Assembly (NCBI GenBank): GCA_902782465.1
Contig: CACZNH010000006.1
Location: 62,001-126,000, forward strand
Reading direction: 5' to 3'
Source of the DNA: an uncultured Bacteroidales bacterium
GTDB taxonomy: Bacteria > Bacteroidota > Bacteroidia > Bacteroidales > Muribaculaceae
Length of the DNA: 64,000 nucleotides
Below the pieces are notes generated by a model. The model saw only the letters and a list, made by a program, of their open reading frames with translations. It searched no databases and was not told where the DNA came from. Within the stretch, counting starts at the first letter, position 1. The number at the start of each line of letters is the position of its first letter. A program made the position numbers and the translations under genes. Positions 8,476 to 18,244 of this stretch are shown here, piece after piece.

Positions 8476-8490
8476 CTCACGCTAAGACGC
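8476..8490 (+). repeat. CACGCTAAGNCGC motif after gmk
   Basis: CTCACGCTAAGACGC lies 9 nt after the gmk stop. Nearly the same string is found at 19852-19866 and 41999-42012, each time at the 3' end of a gene. Confidence 0.5.
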
Positions 8491-8501
8491 TATAATCTAA
8501 T

Positions 8502-8551
8502 AATAACGACGGTTCAAAAAACGTTTTACATCACTTTGAACCGTCGTTATT
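8502..8551. terminator. perfect 17-bp inverted repeat between convergent genes
   Basis: AATAACGACGGTTCAAA (8502-8518) is followed after 16 nt by its exact reverse complement at 8535-8551. It separates gmk from the convergent SUMF-type lipoprotein gene and is a likely bidirectional terminator, though the downstream T runs are short. Confidence 0.7.
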
Positions 8552-8568
8552 GTATTATGCTTATTCTA

Positions 8569-9417
8569 CTATAGGGCAAGACGCAAGCCAACGACAGAAT
8601 AATAATATTGAAAAGCTGAGTGGCCACCACGTCCTCCACCATGGAAAGCAACAGTACAGTATTCTGGCCCATCGTTGTATGAACCACCGCGAATCACCAT
8701 CCACGTGCCTTCATAGGGGCCATACGGATAATTCCCCCATAAATCCTCACACCATTCACAGACATTTCCGCACATATCATATAAGCCCAATTCATTCGGG
8801 GCTTTCAATGCAACACGATTAGTCCTGGCTAGTGAGCTAAAGTCCTCTATTTCACTTATATTATTGGTATAATTTGAATACCAATTATCAATACACCAAG
8901 CGACATCATCAATGGTATTGCTTCCAGCAAACCTATAACTGTGGCTCTTATTGCCGCCACGGGCAGCATACTCCCATTCTGCCTCAAAAGGTAAACGGAA
9001 TTCTTTACCGGTCAATTCATTCAACTTAGTGATAAATTCCTTGCATTGCCTCCAAGAAACATATTCTACAGGCCGTTGCAAATCCTCTGGATAACCATTC
9101 TTGCCTGAAAAACGACTGGGATTCTCACCCATCACCGCCTGCCACAAAGCTTGTGTCACCTCTGTCTGACCTATACTAAAATCGGCAACGGTCTCCATGT
9201 GAGGAGATGGTTTATTAAAATAAGAAAAAGCCGTGTCCTCTTCTGCCGTCTCTCCCATCAAGAAAGAACCACCCTCGACTTTCACCATGGTGAATGAGAC
9301 GCCATTTACTGTAAAAGTCTCGGTTCGTGGAACGTCAGGCTCATTGTCACTGCAAGAGATCATTAATGAGCAAAAGCACAATAACAAAAAGATAAATTCT
9401 AAATGTTTGTTTTTCAC
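8569..9417 (-). CDS. SUMF1/FGE-fold lipoprotein
   Basis: A 282-residue predicted lipoprotein: hydrophobic signal ending in the lipobox LMISC, so Cys about residue 22 would be lipidated. The rest matches the formylglycine-generating-enzyme/SUMF1 fold: VEGGSFLMG near the start, IGQTEVTQALWQAVMG, RLPFEAEWEYAARGG, MCGNVCEWCEDLW and the terminal VIRGGSYNDG ... GLRLAL. Many Bacteroidetes members of this fold are not sulfatase activators and serve as GldJ/GldK-like or sugar-binding envelope proteins. Only one Cys is seen in the region where true FGE has its reactive pair, so catalysis is doubtful. It is separated from rsgA by about 220 bp with no obvious gene. Confidence 0.8.
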   Translation of the reverse strand: MKNKHLEFIFLLLCFCSLMISCSDNEPDVPRTETFTVNGVSFTMVKVEGGSFLMGETAEEDTAFSYFNKPSPHMETVADFSIGQTEVTQALWQAVMGENPSRFSGKNGYPEDLQRPVEYVSWRQCKEFITKLNELTGKEFRLPFEAEWEYAARGGNKSHSYRFAGSNTIDDVAWCIDNWYSNYTNNISEIEDFSSLARTNRVALKAPNELGLYDMCGNVCEWCEDLWGNYPYGPYEGTWMVIRGGSYNDGPEYCTVAFHGGGRGGHSAFQYYYSVVGLRLAL

Positions 9418-9635
9418 TTTAATAGGTTAATTAATGGAAAAACTATGAAGGGTTCAAATAATCTATTTTTTAGCAGCGTTGAAGCAAGAACCCACTTACT
9501 TCCTCAATGCATCCATTCTTTTAGTCACAAAGTTATCACTTTTGATGGATTAATCAGTCATCTCACTGTTTTTAACGTTTATTCAACATATAAGAGCAAT
9601 TATCACATCGTAATTAATTGACCTAGAAACAATAT

Positions 9636-10571
9636 TTAAAACGGTTTGCGGTACTTGTTGTTGGGGTCCTCGTCGAGGATACTCAGGTAACTGGTGAACC
9701 GTGTCGGGGAGATTTCGCCTGCCTCGACTGCAGCAAGAACGGCACAACCCGGCTCGTGGGTGTGCGTACAGTTGTTGAAGCGGCAATCGCTGGAAATCTT
9801 GAAAATTTCGGGGAAATAATGGGCCACCTCGGCGCGTTCAAAGTCGATGGTACCGAAGGCCTTCACGCCCGGCGTGTCGATGATGGCGCCGCCACCTGGC
9901 AGGTCCAGCAGTTCGCTGAAGGTCGTCGTGTGCATACCCTTGTGATGGGTGTGGCTCACGTCACCCACACGCACATGAGCCTCAGGAACCATCAGATTGA
10001 TGATGGACGACTTGCCCACGCCGCTATTGCCCGACAGCAGCGACATCTTGCCGGCAAGGATTTCCCTTAACGAGTCAGCGCCCTCACCCGTTGTCGCCGA
10101 CATGGTGACAACCGGATAGCCGATGCGTTCATACAGCGCCTTCATCTCGGCCAGGTATTCACGGGACTCCTCGGTAATCAGCAGATCGATTTTATTGAAT
10201 GCCAACACGGCAGGCACCTGATAGGCCTCGGCAGTGGCGAGGAAGCGGTCGATGAATGTGGTGCTGGTCTCGGGATGGATAATCGTGGCGACAAGGACCG
10301 CCTGGTCAAGGTTGGCAGCGATAATCTGGAACTCCTTGGAGAGGTTGCTGGAACGGCGGATGATATAGTTCTTGCGCGGCTCGATGGCTCCCACGACAGG
10401 CGCGTCACCACCCTTGTCCTCGACCTGGACGATATCGCCCACAGCAACGGGATTGGTGCAACGCATCCCCTTGAGACGCAACACACCACGCATTTTGCAA
10501 TTCACCTCGTTGCCGTCTTCAAAACGAACGGTGACCCAGCTGCCTGTATTTTTTATTACCAGTCCTTTCAT
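9636..10571 (-). CDS. rsgA: ribosome small subunit-dependent GTPase A
   Basis: A 311-residue circularly permuted GTPase that acts late in 30S subunit maturation. An N-terminal OB-fold ([20 protein letters not shown]) is followed by FNKIDL (G4), [13 protein letters not shown] (G1 P-loop) and DTPGVKAFG (G3), the permuted G4-G1-G3 order of YjeQ. The C-terminal zinc knuckle is visible as [14 protein letters not shown]. Length and order match the family. Confidence 0.95.
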   Translation of the reverse strand: MKGLVIKNTGSWVTVRFEDGNEVNCKMRGVLRLKGMRCTNPVAVGDIVQVEDKGGDAPVVGAIEPRKNYIIRRSSNLSKEFQIIAANLDQAVLVATIIHPETSTTFIDRFLATAEAYQVPAVLAFNKIDLLITEESREYLAEMKALYERIGYPVVTMSATTGEGADSLREILAGKMSLLSGNSGVGKSSIINLMVPEAHVRVGDVSHTHHKGMHTTTFSELLDLPGGGAIIDTPGVKAFGTIDFERAEVAHYFPEIFKISSDCRFNNCTHTHEPGCAVLAAVEAGEISPTRFTSYLSILDEDPNNKYRKPF

Positions 10572-10691
10572 TATCTATATCAAACAACTATTCTTTTTTT
10601 TCAAACAACTTGAACAACGATGAACAACCTAAACAACATATTTATATAATTATAGTGGTTCAAATTGTTTTTTGTTTTTTGATAGTTATAT

Positions 10692-12110
10692 TTACTGCCA
10701 TGCGTCGAGTTCATCGGCAACCTCGGGAAGGTCGCTGCGGTGGAAAACGGGATTTTTAATGCCACGGCGACGCTGGTCGCGATAGTTTTTCAGCAACTTG
10801 AAGGCATATTTGCTGAGGAATGCCAGGGCAACCAGGTTGCACAGGGTGACGAGTGCCATAAAAAGGTCGCCGAGGTTCCACACAAACTCAAAACTGGCTA
10901 CTGCGCCCAGGAAAACGAAGGCACCGCCCGAAAGGATGCGGAAAACCGTGAGCACCCACTTCTTGTCGGTCAGGTAGCGGATGTTGGCCTCGCCATAATA
11001 GTAGTTGCCGATGATGCTGCTGAAGGCGAACAGGAACAGAGCGATGGCTACATATATAGCACCCCAACTGCCCACCTGCGACTCAAGAGAAGCCTGCGTG
11101 AGCTGGATGCCTTCGAGGCCTTCGGTCGTATACAAGCCGCTGATGAGCACCATGAATGCGGTACAGCTGCACACAAGCAGGGTGTCGGTAAACACGCCGA
11201 GAGCCTGGATAAGCCCCTGCTTGACAGGATGCGAGATATCGGCCGTAGCTGCCACATTGGGGGCACTACCCTCGCCCGCCTCGTTACTGAACAGGCCTCG
11301 TTTGATACCGACCATGATGGTCATGCCCAAACCGCCGCCAGCCACCTGCTCAAAGCCGAATGCGTTCTCCACAATCAACTTCAGCACATGAGGTATCATG
11401 TTGATATTCGTAATGACGACATACAGCGCAAGGATGAAATAGCCGATGGCCATGATAGGCACTATGACACTGCTCACATGGGCAATGCGACGAATGCCGC
11501 CAAAAGCGATGAACAAGGCAATCGCAGTAATAATCGCACCCACTACCAGCGGGTCAAACCCGAAGGCCTTGTTCAATGCCCCGCAGATGGCGTTGCTCTG
11601 GATGGAATTATAGGAGAGACCAAAGGTGAGCGTGATGAGCACCGCAAACAAGCCAGCCATCCACTTGCTGTGCAAGCCGCGACTGATGTAATAGGCAGGG
11701 CCGCCGATAAAAGAATCACTTGACGGACGCTTGAACAGCTGGGCCAGCGTTGCCTCGACAAAGGCCGTCGCCGAACCAAAGAGTGCAATCAGCCACATCC
11801 AGAAGATGGCCCCGGGACCACCCACAGCGATAGCCGTCGCCACTCCAGCCAAGTTGCCCGTGCCGACTCGTGTCGCCATCGAAACGGCAAAAGCCTGGAA
11901 AGAAGATATGTGCTTTCTCTTGCCGCTATGGGTCGAAGTAGAGTCCACGAGTTGGCGGAACATATCGCCAATCATGGTGAATTGCACGAAGCGAGAGCGA
12001 ATTGTGAAATACAACCCACACAAAATCAAGGCACCTATCAGCAGATAGGCCCACAGCGCATCGTTGATTTGTGTTATCGCAGTATTTAGTGCATCAAGGT
12101 TGAGCGTCAT
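10692..12110 (-). CDS. alanine/glycine:cation symporter (AGCS family)
   Basis: A 472-residue polytopic symporter with about eleven membrane segments. Family signatures include VGTGNLAGVATAIAVGGPG and GLFSNEAGEGSAPNVAA. The family imports small neutral amino acids with sodium. On the minus strand 120 bp upstream of rsgA in transcription order; the intergenic stretch is A/T- and AAC-rich without a clear signal. A near -7 box TACCTTTA is at 12135-12142. A second AGCS symporter lies at 43868-45253. The C-terminal tail is charged and cytoplasmic. Confidence 0.9.
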   Translation of the reverse strand: MTLNLDALNTAITQINDALWAYLLIGALILCGLYFTIRSRFVQFTMIGDMFRQLVDSTSTHSGKRKHISSFQAFAVSMATRVGTGNLAGVATAIAVGGPGAIFWMWLIALFGSATAFVEATLAQLFKRPSSDSFIGGPAYYISRGLHSKWMAGLFAVLITLTFGLSYNSIQSNAICGALNKAFGFDPLVVGAIITAIALFIAFGGIRRIAHVSSVIVPIMAIGYFILALYVVITNINMIPHVLKLIVENAFGFEQVAGGGLGMTIMVGIKRGLFSNEAGEGSAPNVAATADISHPVKQGLIQALGVFTDTLLVCSCTAFMVLISGLYTTEGLEGIQLTQASLESQVGSWGAIYVAIALFLFAFSSIIGNYYYGEANIRYLTDKKWVLTVFRILSGGAFVFLGAVASFEFVWNLGDLFMALVTLCNLVALAFLSKYAFKLLKNYRDQRRRGIKNPVFHRSDLPEVADELDAWQ

Positions 12111-12172
12111 ATCAATTCTATTGAAATTTGACCCTAAAGGTACTGCTTTTTCCCGAAACCGAGGATAAATAG

Positions 12173-12203
12173 TTTGAAATTTGCTCTTTATTGAGTATAT
12201 TTG
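12173..12203 (+). promoter_or_regulatory. near-consensus promoter of the GH2-GH3 operon
   Basis: TTTG (12173-12176), a 19-bp spacer and TATATTTG (12196-12203) match the Bacteroidetes sigma-factor consensus at both elements. The expected start of transcription lies about 15 nt before the ATG at 12224. Confidence 0.75.
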
Positions 12204-12223
12204 CGACTTAATTGCAAAAAATC

Positions 12224-15200
12224 ATGAAACAGAATCGACTTATATTTATCTTAGTATCGATATTGGCACTGGGTGCCACGGCACAAGTGATGAACCGCCC
12301 CATCGGGCAATATCCAGGTAATCCTAACGAGTATTTTGGGCCGGAGCTAGTGCATGACAACGGATACGGTTATCGTAATCTTGCACTCTACCGCACTGTC
12401 TATCAATCCTCGTCATGGGATTTTAATCTCACGTCACAACTGTTGACCGACGGCATCATCGACGACCAAGTTCCCGCTTGGCTCAACGTCACCACCCCTG
12501 AGGGACCGCTGCCACCCCACAAGCGTGAGGCTTGCATCGACGGCAACGAGTGGACCTGCAACATCCTGATGGGCGGCGACACGTGGCTGCAGTATGACTG
12601 GGAAGGCATGGCCATCGATATCGATGAGGTGGAGATGGTGTGCAGCATGGCGTATCGTGAGGATGCGCCACAAGGATTCAAGATTAAGTTGCTCACATCA
12701 ACAAACGGCAAAAAATGGAAAGTCGCCGATGAATGGACAGGCGACTCGCTTCCAGGCGAACCGTCATGGAACCGCGTCCATAGTGATCCCAACAAAAACT
12801 CGGGAGATGACCTGTTGCCCACGCGCAACATCGACCACACTTTCCACCTGAAAGGCAAGCCCTTCTCTCACATGAAACTGGAAATGGTCACTTCTGCTGC
12901 TGCTCATTGGACCATCACTGAATTGAAGATGCAAAAAGACGGCAAACGTGCCACAGGCATCCTGCCGTCAGAGCATTTCGTGAGTGCCTGGCGCAGCTTA
13001 GGCAACCGGGATGAATGGATTACCGTTGATTTGGGCACAAAAGCCGAAATTGGCACGTTTAACCTTTACTGGGTCAACAGACCATCAAGCGGCAATCTCC
13101 AAATCAGCGATGACAACATTCACTGGAAGACAGTTGCCCAATTCTCAGAGAACTCCACACTACCATTTAATAACATCGTGCTGGATCAACCAGGTAGGTA
13201 TGTTCGCATCAATATGATCGAGCCAAACAAAAACGGCCAACCATTTTGCTTAAGAGAAATTTACATCGGTGGTAATAGTCATAGCGGATTGCAAGTCAAG
13301 GCTCATGCCGAGGGCGGCTGGCAGGAAGACAAATGGTTGCTTAATGGCGGTGACTGGAGACTGACGAGGGCATCACATCCCAATGTCCAGCCACTCGTAG
13401 CCACCGTTCCAGCAACGGTATTGTCGAGTTACGTCAACGCTGGGGCTTTGCCCGACATGAATCATGACGATAACCTGATGCTGTCTTCGGAATCGTTCTT
13501 TAACGGAGATTTCATTTATAAGCGGGCATTTGACTTGCCTAAGGAGATGCAAGGCAGGCGTGTATTCCTCAATTTTGACGGTATCAACTGGAAAGCAGAG
13601 GTGACACTCAACGGCACCAACTTGGGACGCATCGAGGGTGCCTTCAAGCGCGGGAAATTTGACATCACGCCCTATCTCAAGCCATTTGGCAACGAGTTGG
13701 AGGTACTCATCATTGCTAATGCCAATCCTGGCGGCGTAAAGGTCAAGACTGAGAAAAATACCGACTTCAACGGCGGTCTCCTCGGAGCCGATAACCCCAC
13801 TTTCCACGCCACCATCGGTTGGGACTGGATTTCTTCCATCCGCGGGCGTGACATCGGCATCTGGGACGACGTTTACCTCACCACTTCGAGCGACGTGACC
13901 GTGAGTGACCCTGTCGTGACGACCACACTGGCCGACGGCGATACCCTCGCTACGATGACGCCTGCCGTAATCCTGACCAACCACAGCAACCAGCCCATTA
14001 CGGGAACGCTACATGGCCACATCGGGGAAATCTGCTTCGAGAAGCAAGTCACGATAGCCGCTGGACAGGAAATTGAAGAAACCTTCAACCCTAATGAGTT
14101 CACGCAACTCAAGCAGCAACGCATGCGGCTGTGGTGGCCCAACGGCTATGGCGAGCCTTACCTGTATGATGCCAGTTTCTCATTTACAGTCAATGGGGAG
14201 CAGAGCGATGCCATTAGTTACAAGGTAGGCATACGTGAAGTCAAGACGGTAGATAAAGACACCAAACTGCGCATCTACGTCAACAACAGACGATTGGTGC
14301 CGCTGGGTGGCAACTGGGCGTTTAGCGAAAACAACCTGAATTACCGTGGCAGGGAGTTTGACGCCGCCGTGCGCCACCACCGCGAAATGAACTACAACAT
14401 GATTCGTAACTGGGTGGGCATGACAGGCGACAAGGAGTTCTTTGAGGCTTGCGACCGCTACGGTATCATGGTGTGGCAGGACTTTTGGCTTGCCAATCCC
14501 GCCGACGGTCCCGACCCCGACGACGAGACAATGTTTATGGAGAATGCCCGAGACTTTGTGCTGAAAATCCGCAACCATCCCAGTATCGGCATCTATTGCG
14601 GCCGCAACGAGGGCTATCCACCCAAGACGCTTGACGACGGGCTGCGCGAACTAGTGGCCAGCAGGCATACGGGATTGGATTACATTTCCAGTTCGGCAGA
14701 TGATGGCGTGAGCGGTCACGGACCCTATTGGGCATTGAGTCCTAAGGAGTATTTCGAGAAACAGACGGGTAAGTTGCACACCGAGCGCGGCATGCCCAAC
14801 GTGATGACCTACGAAGGCTTGAGTCGTACACTCGACGCTGACCACCTGTGGCCGCAAAACCTCTACTGGGGTCGTCACGATTACACGATGGAAGGTGCCC
14901 AGCGCGGAGCCTCGTTCAACCAACTCATCGTTGACAACTTCGGTGAGCCGACATCGGCCGAGGAATTCTGCGAGTGGGCACAATGGATCAACTACGAGGG
15001 TTACCGTGCCATGTACGAGAGCGGCAGCAGTGACCGCATGGGACTGCTCATCTGGATGAGCCATCCCTGCTGGCCGTCGATGGTATGGCAGACCTATGAC
15101 TACTACCTGGAACCTACTGCAGCCTACTTTGGCGTCAAGCATGCCTGTGAGCCGCTGCATGTGCAATGGAACCCCGTGAGCAACTATGTCGAGGTGGTCA

Positions 15201-15760
15201 ACCGCTCGGCAGGCAAGCAACAGGGTATGGCCAAAGCCGCCATCATCGACCTGAACGGCAAGACCTTGTGGGAAGAGGAGCAGGGTTACGTCTGCGACGA
15301 GGATATGACGCTTGACATGATGCAAGTTCAGTTGCCACAGGGTTATGACGGTGTCTATTTCTTGAGGTTGACACTGACTGACAGGAACGGCAACATCCTC
15401 TCACAAAACGACTATGTGAACAGCACTGTCGAGAACAATCGCAAGGCTTTGAGACTCATCGACCATGCAGAGTGTGAGGCAAGCGTCAAGCAATATACTT
15501 GTCAAGGCAACATCTGCCGAGCAACCGTTACACTCTGCAATGCGGGTAGTATTCCGGCTGTGATGGTAAGACTGAATCTCGTGGGAGATGACGGAGAACA
15601 GATTCTGCCTGTCATCTACAGCGACAACTATGTCCACCTCATGCCCGGCGAGGTGCGTGACATCGACATCGAGTGGAAGATTGAGGATGCCCGTGGCTGC
15701 ATAGCCACTGTCGTTGTCCAGGGCGACAATACCGCATACCAAACCATCATTATCAAATGA
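12224..15760 (+). CDS. secreted GH2-family glycosidase with discoidin-like N-terminal region
   Basis: A 1178-residue exported enzyme (signal peptide ending LALGATA). Residues about 30-350 look like F5/8 type C (discoidin-like) carbohydrate-binding modules, with paired motifs such as DEWITVDLGTKAEIGTFNLY. The sugar-binding, immunoglobulin-like and TIM-barrel domains of GH2 follow. The barrel has CGRNEGYPP with Glu about 796 and MTYEGLSR with Glu about 864, a spacing close to that of the acid/base and nucleophile of exo-beta-glucosaminidase and beta-mannosidase relatives. Substrate is unproven; a beta-mannoside or chitosan/glycan-derived beta-hexosaminide is plausible. The ATG at 12224 fits the promoter; a TTG at 12212 is less likely. 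It overlaps the GH3 gene by 4 bp. Confidence 0.85.
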   Translation: MKQNRLIFILVSILALGATAQVMNRPIGQYPGNPNEYFGPELVHDNGYGYRNLALYRTVYQSSSWDFNLTSQLLTDGIIDDQVPAWLNVTTPEGPLPPHKREACIDGNEWTCNILMGGDTWLQYDWEGMAIDIDEVEMVCSMAYREDAPQGFKIKLLTSTNGKKWKVADEWTGDSLPGEPSWNRVHSDPNKNSGDDLLPTRNIDHTFHLKGKPFSHMKLEMVTSAAAHWTITELKMQKDGKRATGILPSEHFVSAWRSLGNRDEWITVDLGTKAEIGTFNLYWVNRPSSGNLQISDDNIHWKTVAQFSENSTLPFNNIVLDQPGRYVRINMIEPNKNGQPFCLREIYIGGNSHSGLQVKAHAEGGWQEDKWLLNGGDWRLTRASHPNVQPLVATVPATVLSSYVNAGALPDMNHDDNLMLSSESFFNGDFIYKRAFDLPKEMQGRRVFLNFDGINWKAEVTLNGTNLGRIEGAFKRGKFDITPYLKPFGNELEVLIIANANPGGVKVKTEKNTDFNGGLLGADNPTFHATIGWDWISSIRGRDIGIWDDVYLTTSSDVTVSDPVVTTTLADGDTLATMTPAVILTNHSNQPITGTLHGHIGEICFEKQVTIAAGQEIEETFNPNEFTQLKQQRMRLWWPNGYGEPYLYDASFSFTVNGEQSDAISYKVGIREVKTVDKDTKLRIYVNNRRLVPLGGNWAFSENNLNYRGREFDAAVRHHREMNYNMIRNWVGMTGDKEFFEACDRYGIMVWQDFWLANPADGPDPDDETMFMENARDFVLKIRNHPSIGIYCGRNEGYPPKTLDDGLRELVASRHTGLDYISSSADDGVSGHGPYWALSPKEYFEKQTGKLHTERGMPNVMTYEGLSRTLDADHLWPQNLYWGRHDYTMEGAQRGASFNQLIVDNFGEPTSAEEFCEWAQWINYEGYRAMYESGSSDRMGLLIWMSHPCWPSMVWQTYDYYLEPTAAYFGVKHACEPLHVQWNPVSNYVEVVNRSAGKQQGMAKAAIIDLNGKTLWEEEQGYVCDEDMTLDMMQVQLPQGYDGVYFLRLTLTDRNGNILSQNDYVNSTVENNRKALRLIDHAECEASVKQYTCQGNICRATVTLCNAGSIPAVMVRLNLVGDDGEQILPVIYSDNYVHLMPGEVRDIDIEWKIEDARGCIATVVVQGDNTAYQTIIIK

Positions 15761-18072
15761 ACATGAACAGGATTTCATTGATAACGCTGCTTGTGCTCCT
15801 GGCTGGTCTGGGGGCGGCTGCAGCCAATAAATATCCCTATCAGGACGCCAAATTGTCTGTTGAGCAGCGTGTTGAGGACCTGCTCTCGCGAATGACCGTT
15901 GAGGAGAAGGCGGGGCAGCTCGTGTGTCTGATGGGTTGGAATTCCTACCAGATTAACGGCAAGCGGGTGGATGTCAGCGACAAGTTCAAGGGCGAGGTCG
16001 ATAGCTTGCATGTGGGCATGTACTGGGCGGTGTTCCGTGCCGACCCATGGACCCGCAAGACCATTGCCAACGGTCTGAATCCCGCATTGGCGGCTCAGGC
16101 TGCCAACGCGATGCAACGCTATGCCATCGAAAAGACCCGCCTGGGCATTCCCATCTTCCTTGCCGAGGAAGCGCCTCACGGCCACATGGCCATCGGGGCG
16201 ACGGTGTTCCCGACGGGCTTGGGTATGGCAGCGACCTGGGATCCAGAGCTGATGGAGCAAGCGGGCGCCGTCATCGGCAAGGAAATCAGGCTGCAAGGCG
16301 GACACATCAGTTACGGTCCTGTGTTAGACCTGGCTCGCGAACCCCGCTGGTCGCGTGTCGAGGAGACCATGGGCGAAGATCCCTATCTAAGCGGCACGAT
16401 GGGTGCATCAATGATTAGCGGACTTGGTGGTGGCGACCTTTCTCTGCCCTACTCGACCATCGCCACATTGAAGCACTTTATCGCCTATGGCGTCAGCGAG
16501 GGTGGCCAAAACGGTGCCCGCAGCATCGTGGGACCGCGGGAACTGAAACAGGTCTTTCTGCCGCCGTTCAAGCAAGCCATTGATGCAGGAGCCTTGTCGG
16601 TGATGACTTCCTATAACTCGCTCGATGGCGTGCCCTGCACGTCTAACCGTCAACTGCTCACCGATGTGTTGCGTGGTGAATGGGGCTTTGACTGCGGCAT
16701 TGTTGTGAGCGACCTGTTCAGCATCGATGGTCTTAAAGGTACGCATCGCACAGCTGTGTCGTCACAAGATGCCGCGATTCAGGCATTGCTGGCTGGTGTT
16801 GACATGGATTTGGGCGGAAACTGCTATGCCCAACTGGTTGATGCCGTCAAGCAGGGGAAAGTGAGCGATGAAGCCCTTAACACAGCCGTAAGGCGTGTCT
16901 TGAGGCTGAAGTTCGAGATGGGACTGTTTGAGCATCCCTACGTTGAGGCAAAAACGGCAACCCGCGAGGTCCATAACGATGCCGCTATCGCCACAGCGCG
17001 TCAGGTGGCTCGCGAGTCCATCACCCTGCTTAAAAATGACGGAATCCTCCCGCTAAGCAAGGACAAGAAAGTGGCAATAATCGGCCCCAATGCCGACAAT
17101 ATATATAATATGCTGGGCGACTACACGGCGCCGCAACCCGACGGCAAGGTCATCACTGTCTATCAAGGTATCAAGGCAATGTTGGGCGAAACAAATTGCG
17201 TCTATGCCAAGGGCTGTGCCATCCGCGACACGATGGACTGCGACATTGCGGCCGCTGTCGATGCCGCCCGTCAGGCCGATGTGGTCATTGCCGTGGTCGG
17301 GGGTTCATCAGCAAGGGATTTCAAGACTTCCTACGAGGACACGGGAGCCGCCAGTGCCGAACAACAAACCATCAGCGACATGGAGTGCGGCGAGGGCTTT
17401 GACCGAGCCACGCTGGACTTGCTGGGTCGCCAGATGGAACTGCTTGAAGCCTTGAAAAACACTGGCAAACCCCTCGTGGTGGTTTATATCGAGGGACGGC
17501 CGCTTAACAAGAACTGGGCAGACGAGAATGCTAACGCTCTGCTCACCGCCTATTATCCTGGTGAACAAGGCGGCAATGCCATCGCCGATGTGCTGTTCGG
17601 TGACTACAACCCTGCCGGCCGTCTGCCCGTAAGCGTGCCACGCCATGTGGGCCAGTTGCCCGTCTATTACAACAAACCTGCGCCTGCTGCTCATGACTAT
17701 GTTGAAATGAGTGCCCAGCCGCTCTACCCCTTCGGCTACGGCTTGAGCTACACGACATTTGAATACAGTGATTTGCGGATTACCGATAATAGTATCTCTT
17801 TCAACATCACCAACACAGGAGCCCGAGATGGTGACGAAGTGGCACAGCTATATGTGAGCAACACTGGCACATCGGTTGTTCAGCCCGAGCGACAGTTGAA
17901 AGCATTCATGCGTATAACACTTGAGCCAGGTGAGACTCAAATGGTAAAATTCAATATCAACGACCTCGACCTTCCCATCGTCAACGACAGGATGCAATGG
18001 GCTACCGAAGGTCAACACGAATTCTTCATCGGCAGTTCCAGCGCGGACATCCGACTGACACACCAACGATAA
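15757..18072 (+). CDS. family 3 beta-glycosidase (BglX-like)
   Basis: A 771-residue exported GH3 enzyme. After a signal peptide (LLVLLAGLGAAAA) come the (beta/alpha)8 domain, with KHFIAYG and the nucleophile region GIVVSDLFSIDG (Asp about 319), then the alpha/beta sandwich (PGEQGGNAIADVLFGDYNP) and the C-terminal fibronectin III-like domain. This is the full three-domain layout of periplasmic beta-glucosidase/xylosidase BglX. The nucleophile motif reads SDLF where many relatives have SDW. It starts inside the stop of the GH2 gene (ATGA overlap), so the two enzymes are co-expressed and probably act in sequence on one oligosaccharide. Confidence 0.9.
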   Translation: MNMNRISLITLLVLLAGLGAAAANKYPYQDAKLSVEQRVEDLLSRMTVEEKAGQLVCLMGWNSYQINGKRVDVSDKFKGEVDSLHVGMYWAVFRADPWTRKTIANGLNPALAAQAANAMQRYAIEKTRLGIPIFLAEEAPHGHMAIGATVFPTGLGMAATWDPELMEQAGAVIGKEIRLQGGHISYGPVLDLAREPRWSRVEETMGEDPYLSGTMGASMISGLGGGDLSLPYSTIATLKHFIAYGVSEGGQNGARSIVGPRELKQVFLPPFKQAIDAGALSVMTSYNSLDGVPCTSNRQLLTDVLRGEWGFDCGIVVSDLFSIDGLKGTHRTAVSSQDAAIQALLAGVDMDLGGNCYAQLVDAVKQGKVSDEALNTAVRRVLRLKFEMGLFEHPYVEAKTATREVHNDAAIATARQVARESITLLKNDGILPLSKDKKVAIIGPNADNIYNMLGDYTAPQPDGKVITVYQGIKAMLGETNCVYAKGCAIRDTMDCDIAAAVDAARQADVVIAVVGGSSARDFKTSYEDTGAASAEQQTISDMECGEGFDRATLDLLGRQMELLEALKNTGKPLVVVYIEGRPLNKNWADENANALLTAYYPGEQGGNAIADVLFGDYNPAGRLPVSVPRHVGQLPVYYNKPAPAAHDYVEMSAQPLYPFGYGLSYTTFEYSDLRITDNSISFNITNTGARDGDEVAQLYVSNTGTSVVQPERQLKAFMRITLEPGETQMVKFNINDLDLPIVNDRMQWATEGQHEFFIGSSSADIRLTHQR

Positions 18073-18201
18073 GGAAAACAATAAGCACAATGAATACTCT
18101 GCCATCCAGTGTGCAGCAATTAACGAATACAACTTGAACAACTAAGACAAATTTTGAAGTGTTTTCAAAAAAAACTTCATTTTTTGTAGTTTTTTGGTAC
18201 A

Positions 18202-18214
18202 CATGTGCGTCTAA
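18202..18214 (+). repeat. leader motif shared by two paralogues, copy 1
   Basis: CATGTGCGTCTAA occurs 30 nt before the ATG at 18245. The same 13 bases recur 29 nt before the ATG of the downstream paralogue. It may be a promoter part, a leader element or a relic of duplication. Confidence 0.5.
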
Positions 18215-18244
18215 CGGTTGAAAAATAACCAATAAATACGAGTC

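Noticed and set aside
10692-12110. Recent duplication of the two AGCS symporter genes
   Set aside because: The proteins differ in the N-terminal helices and much of the sequence, so they are old paralogues.
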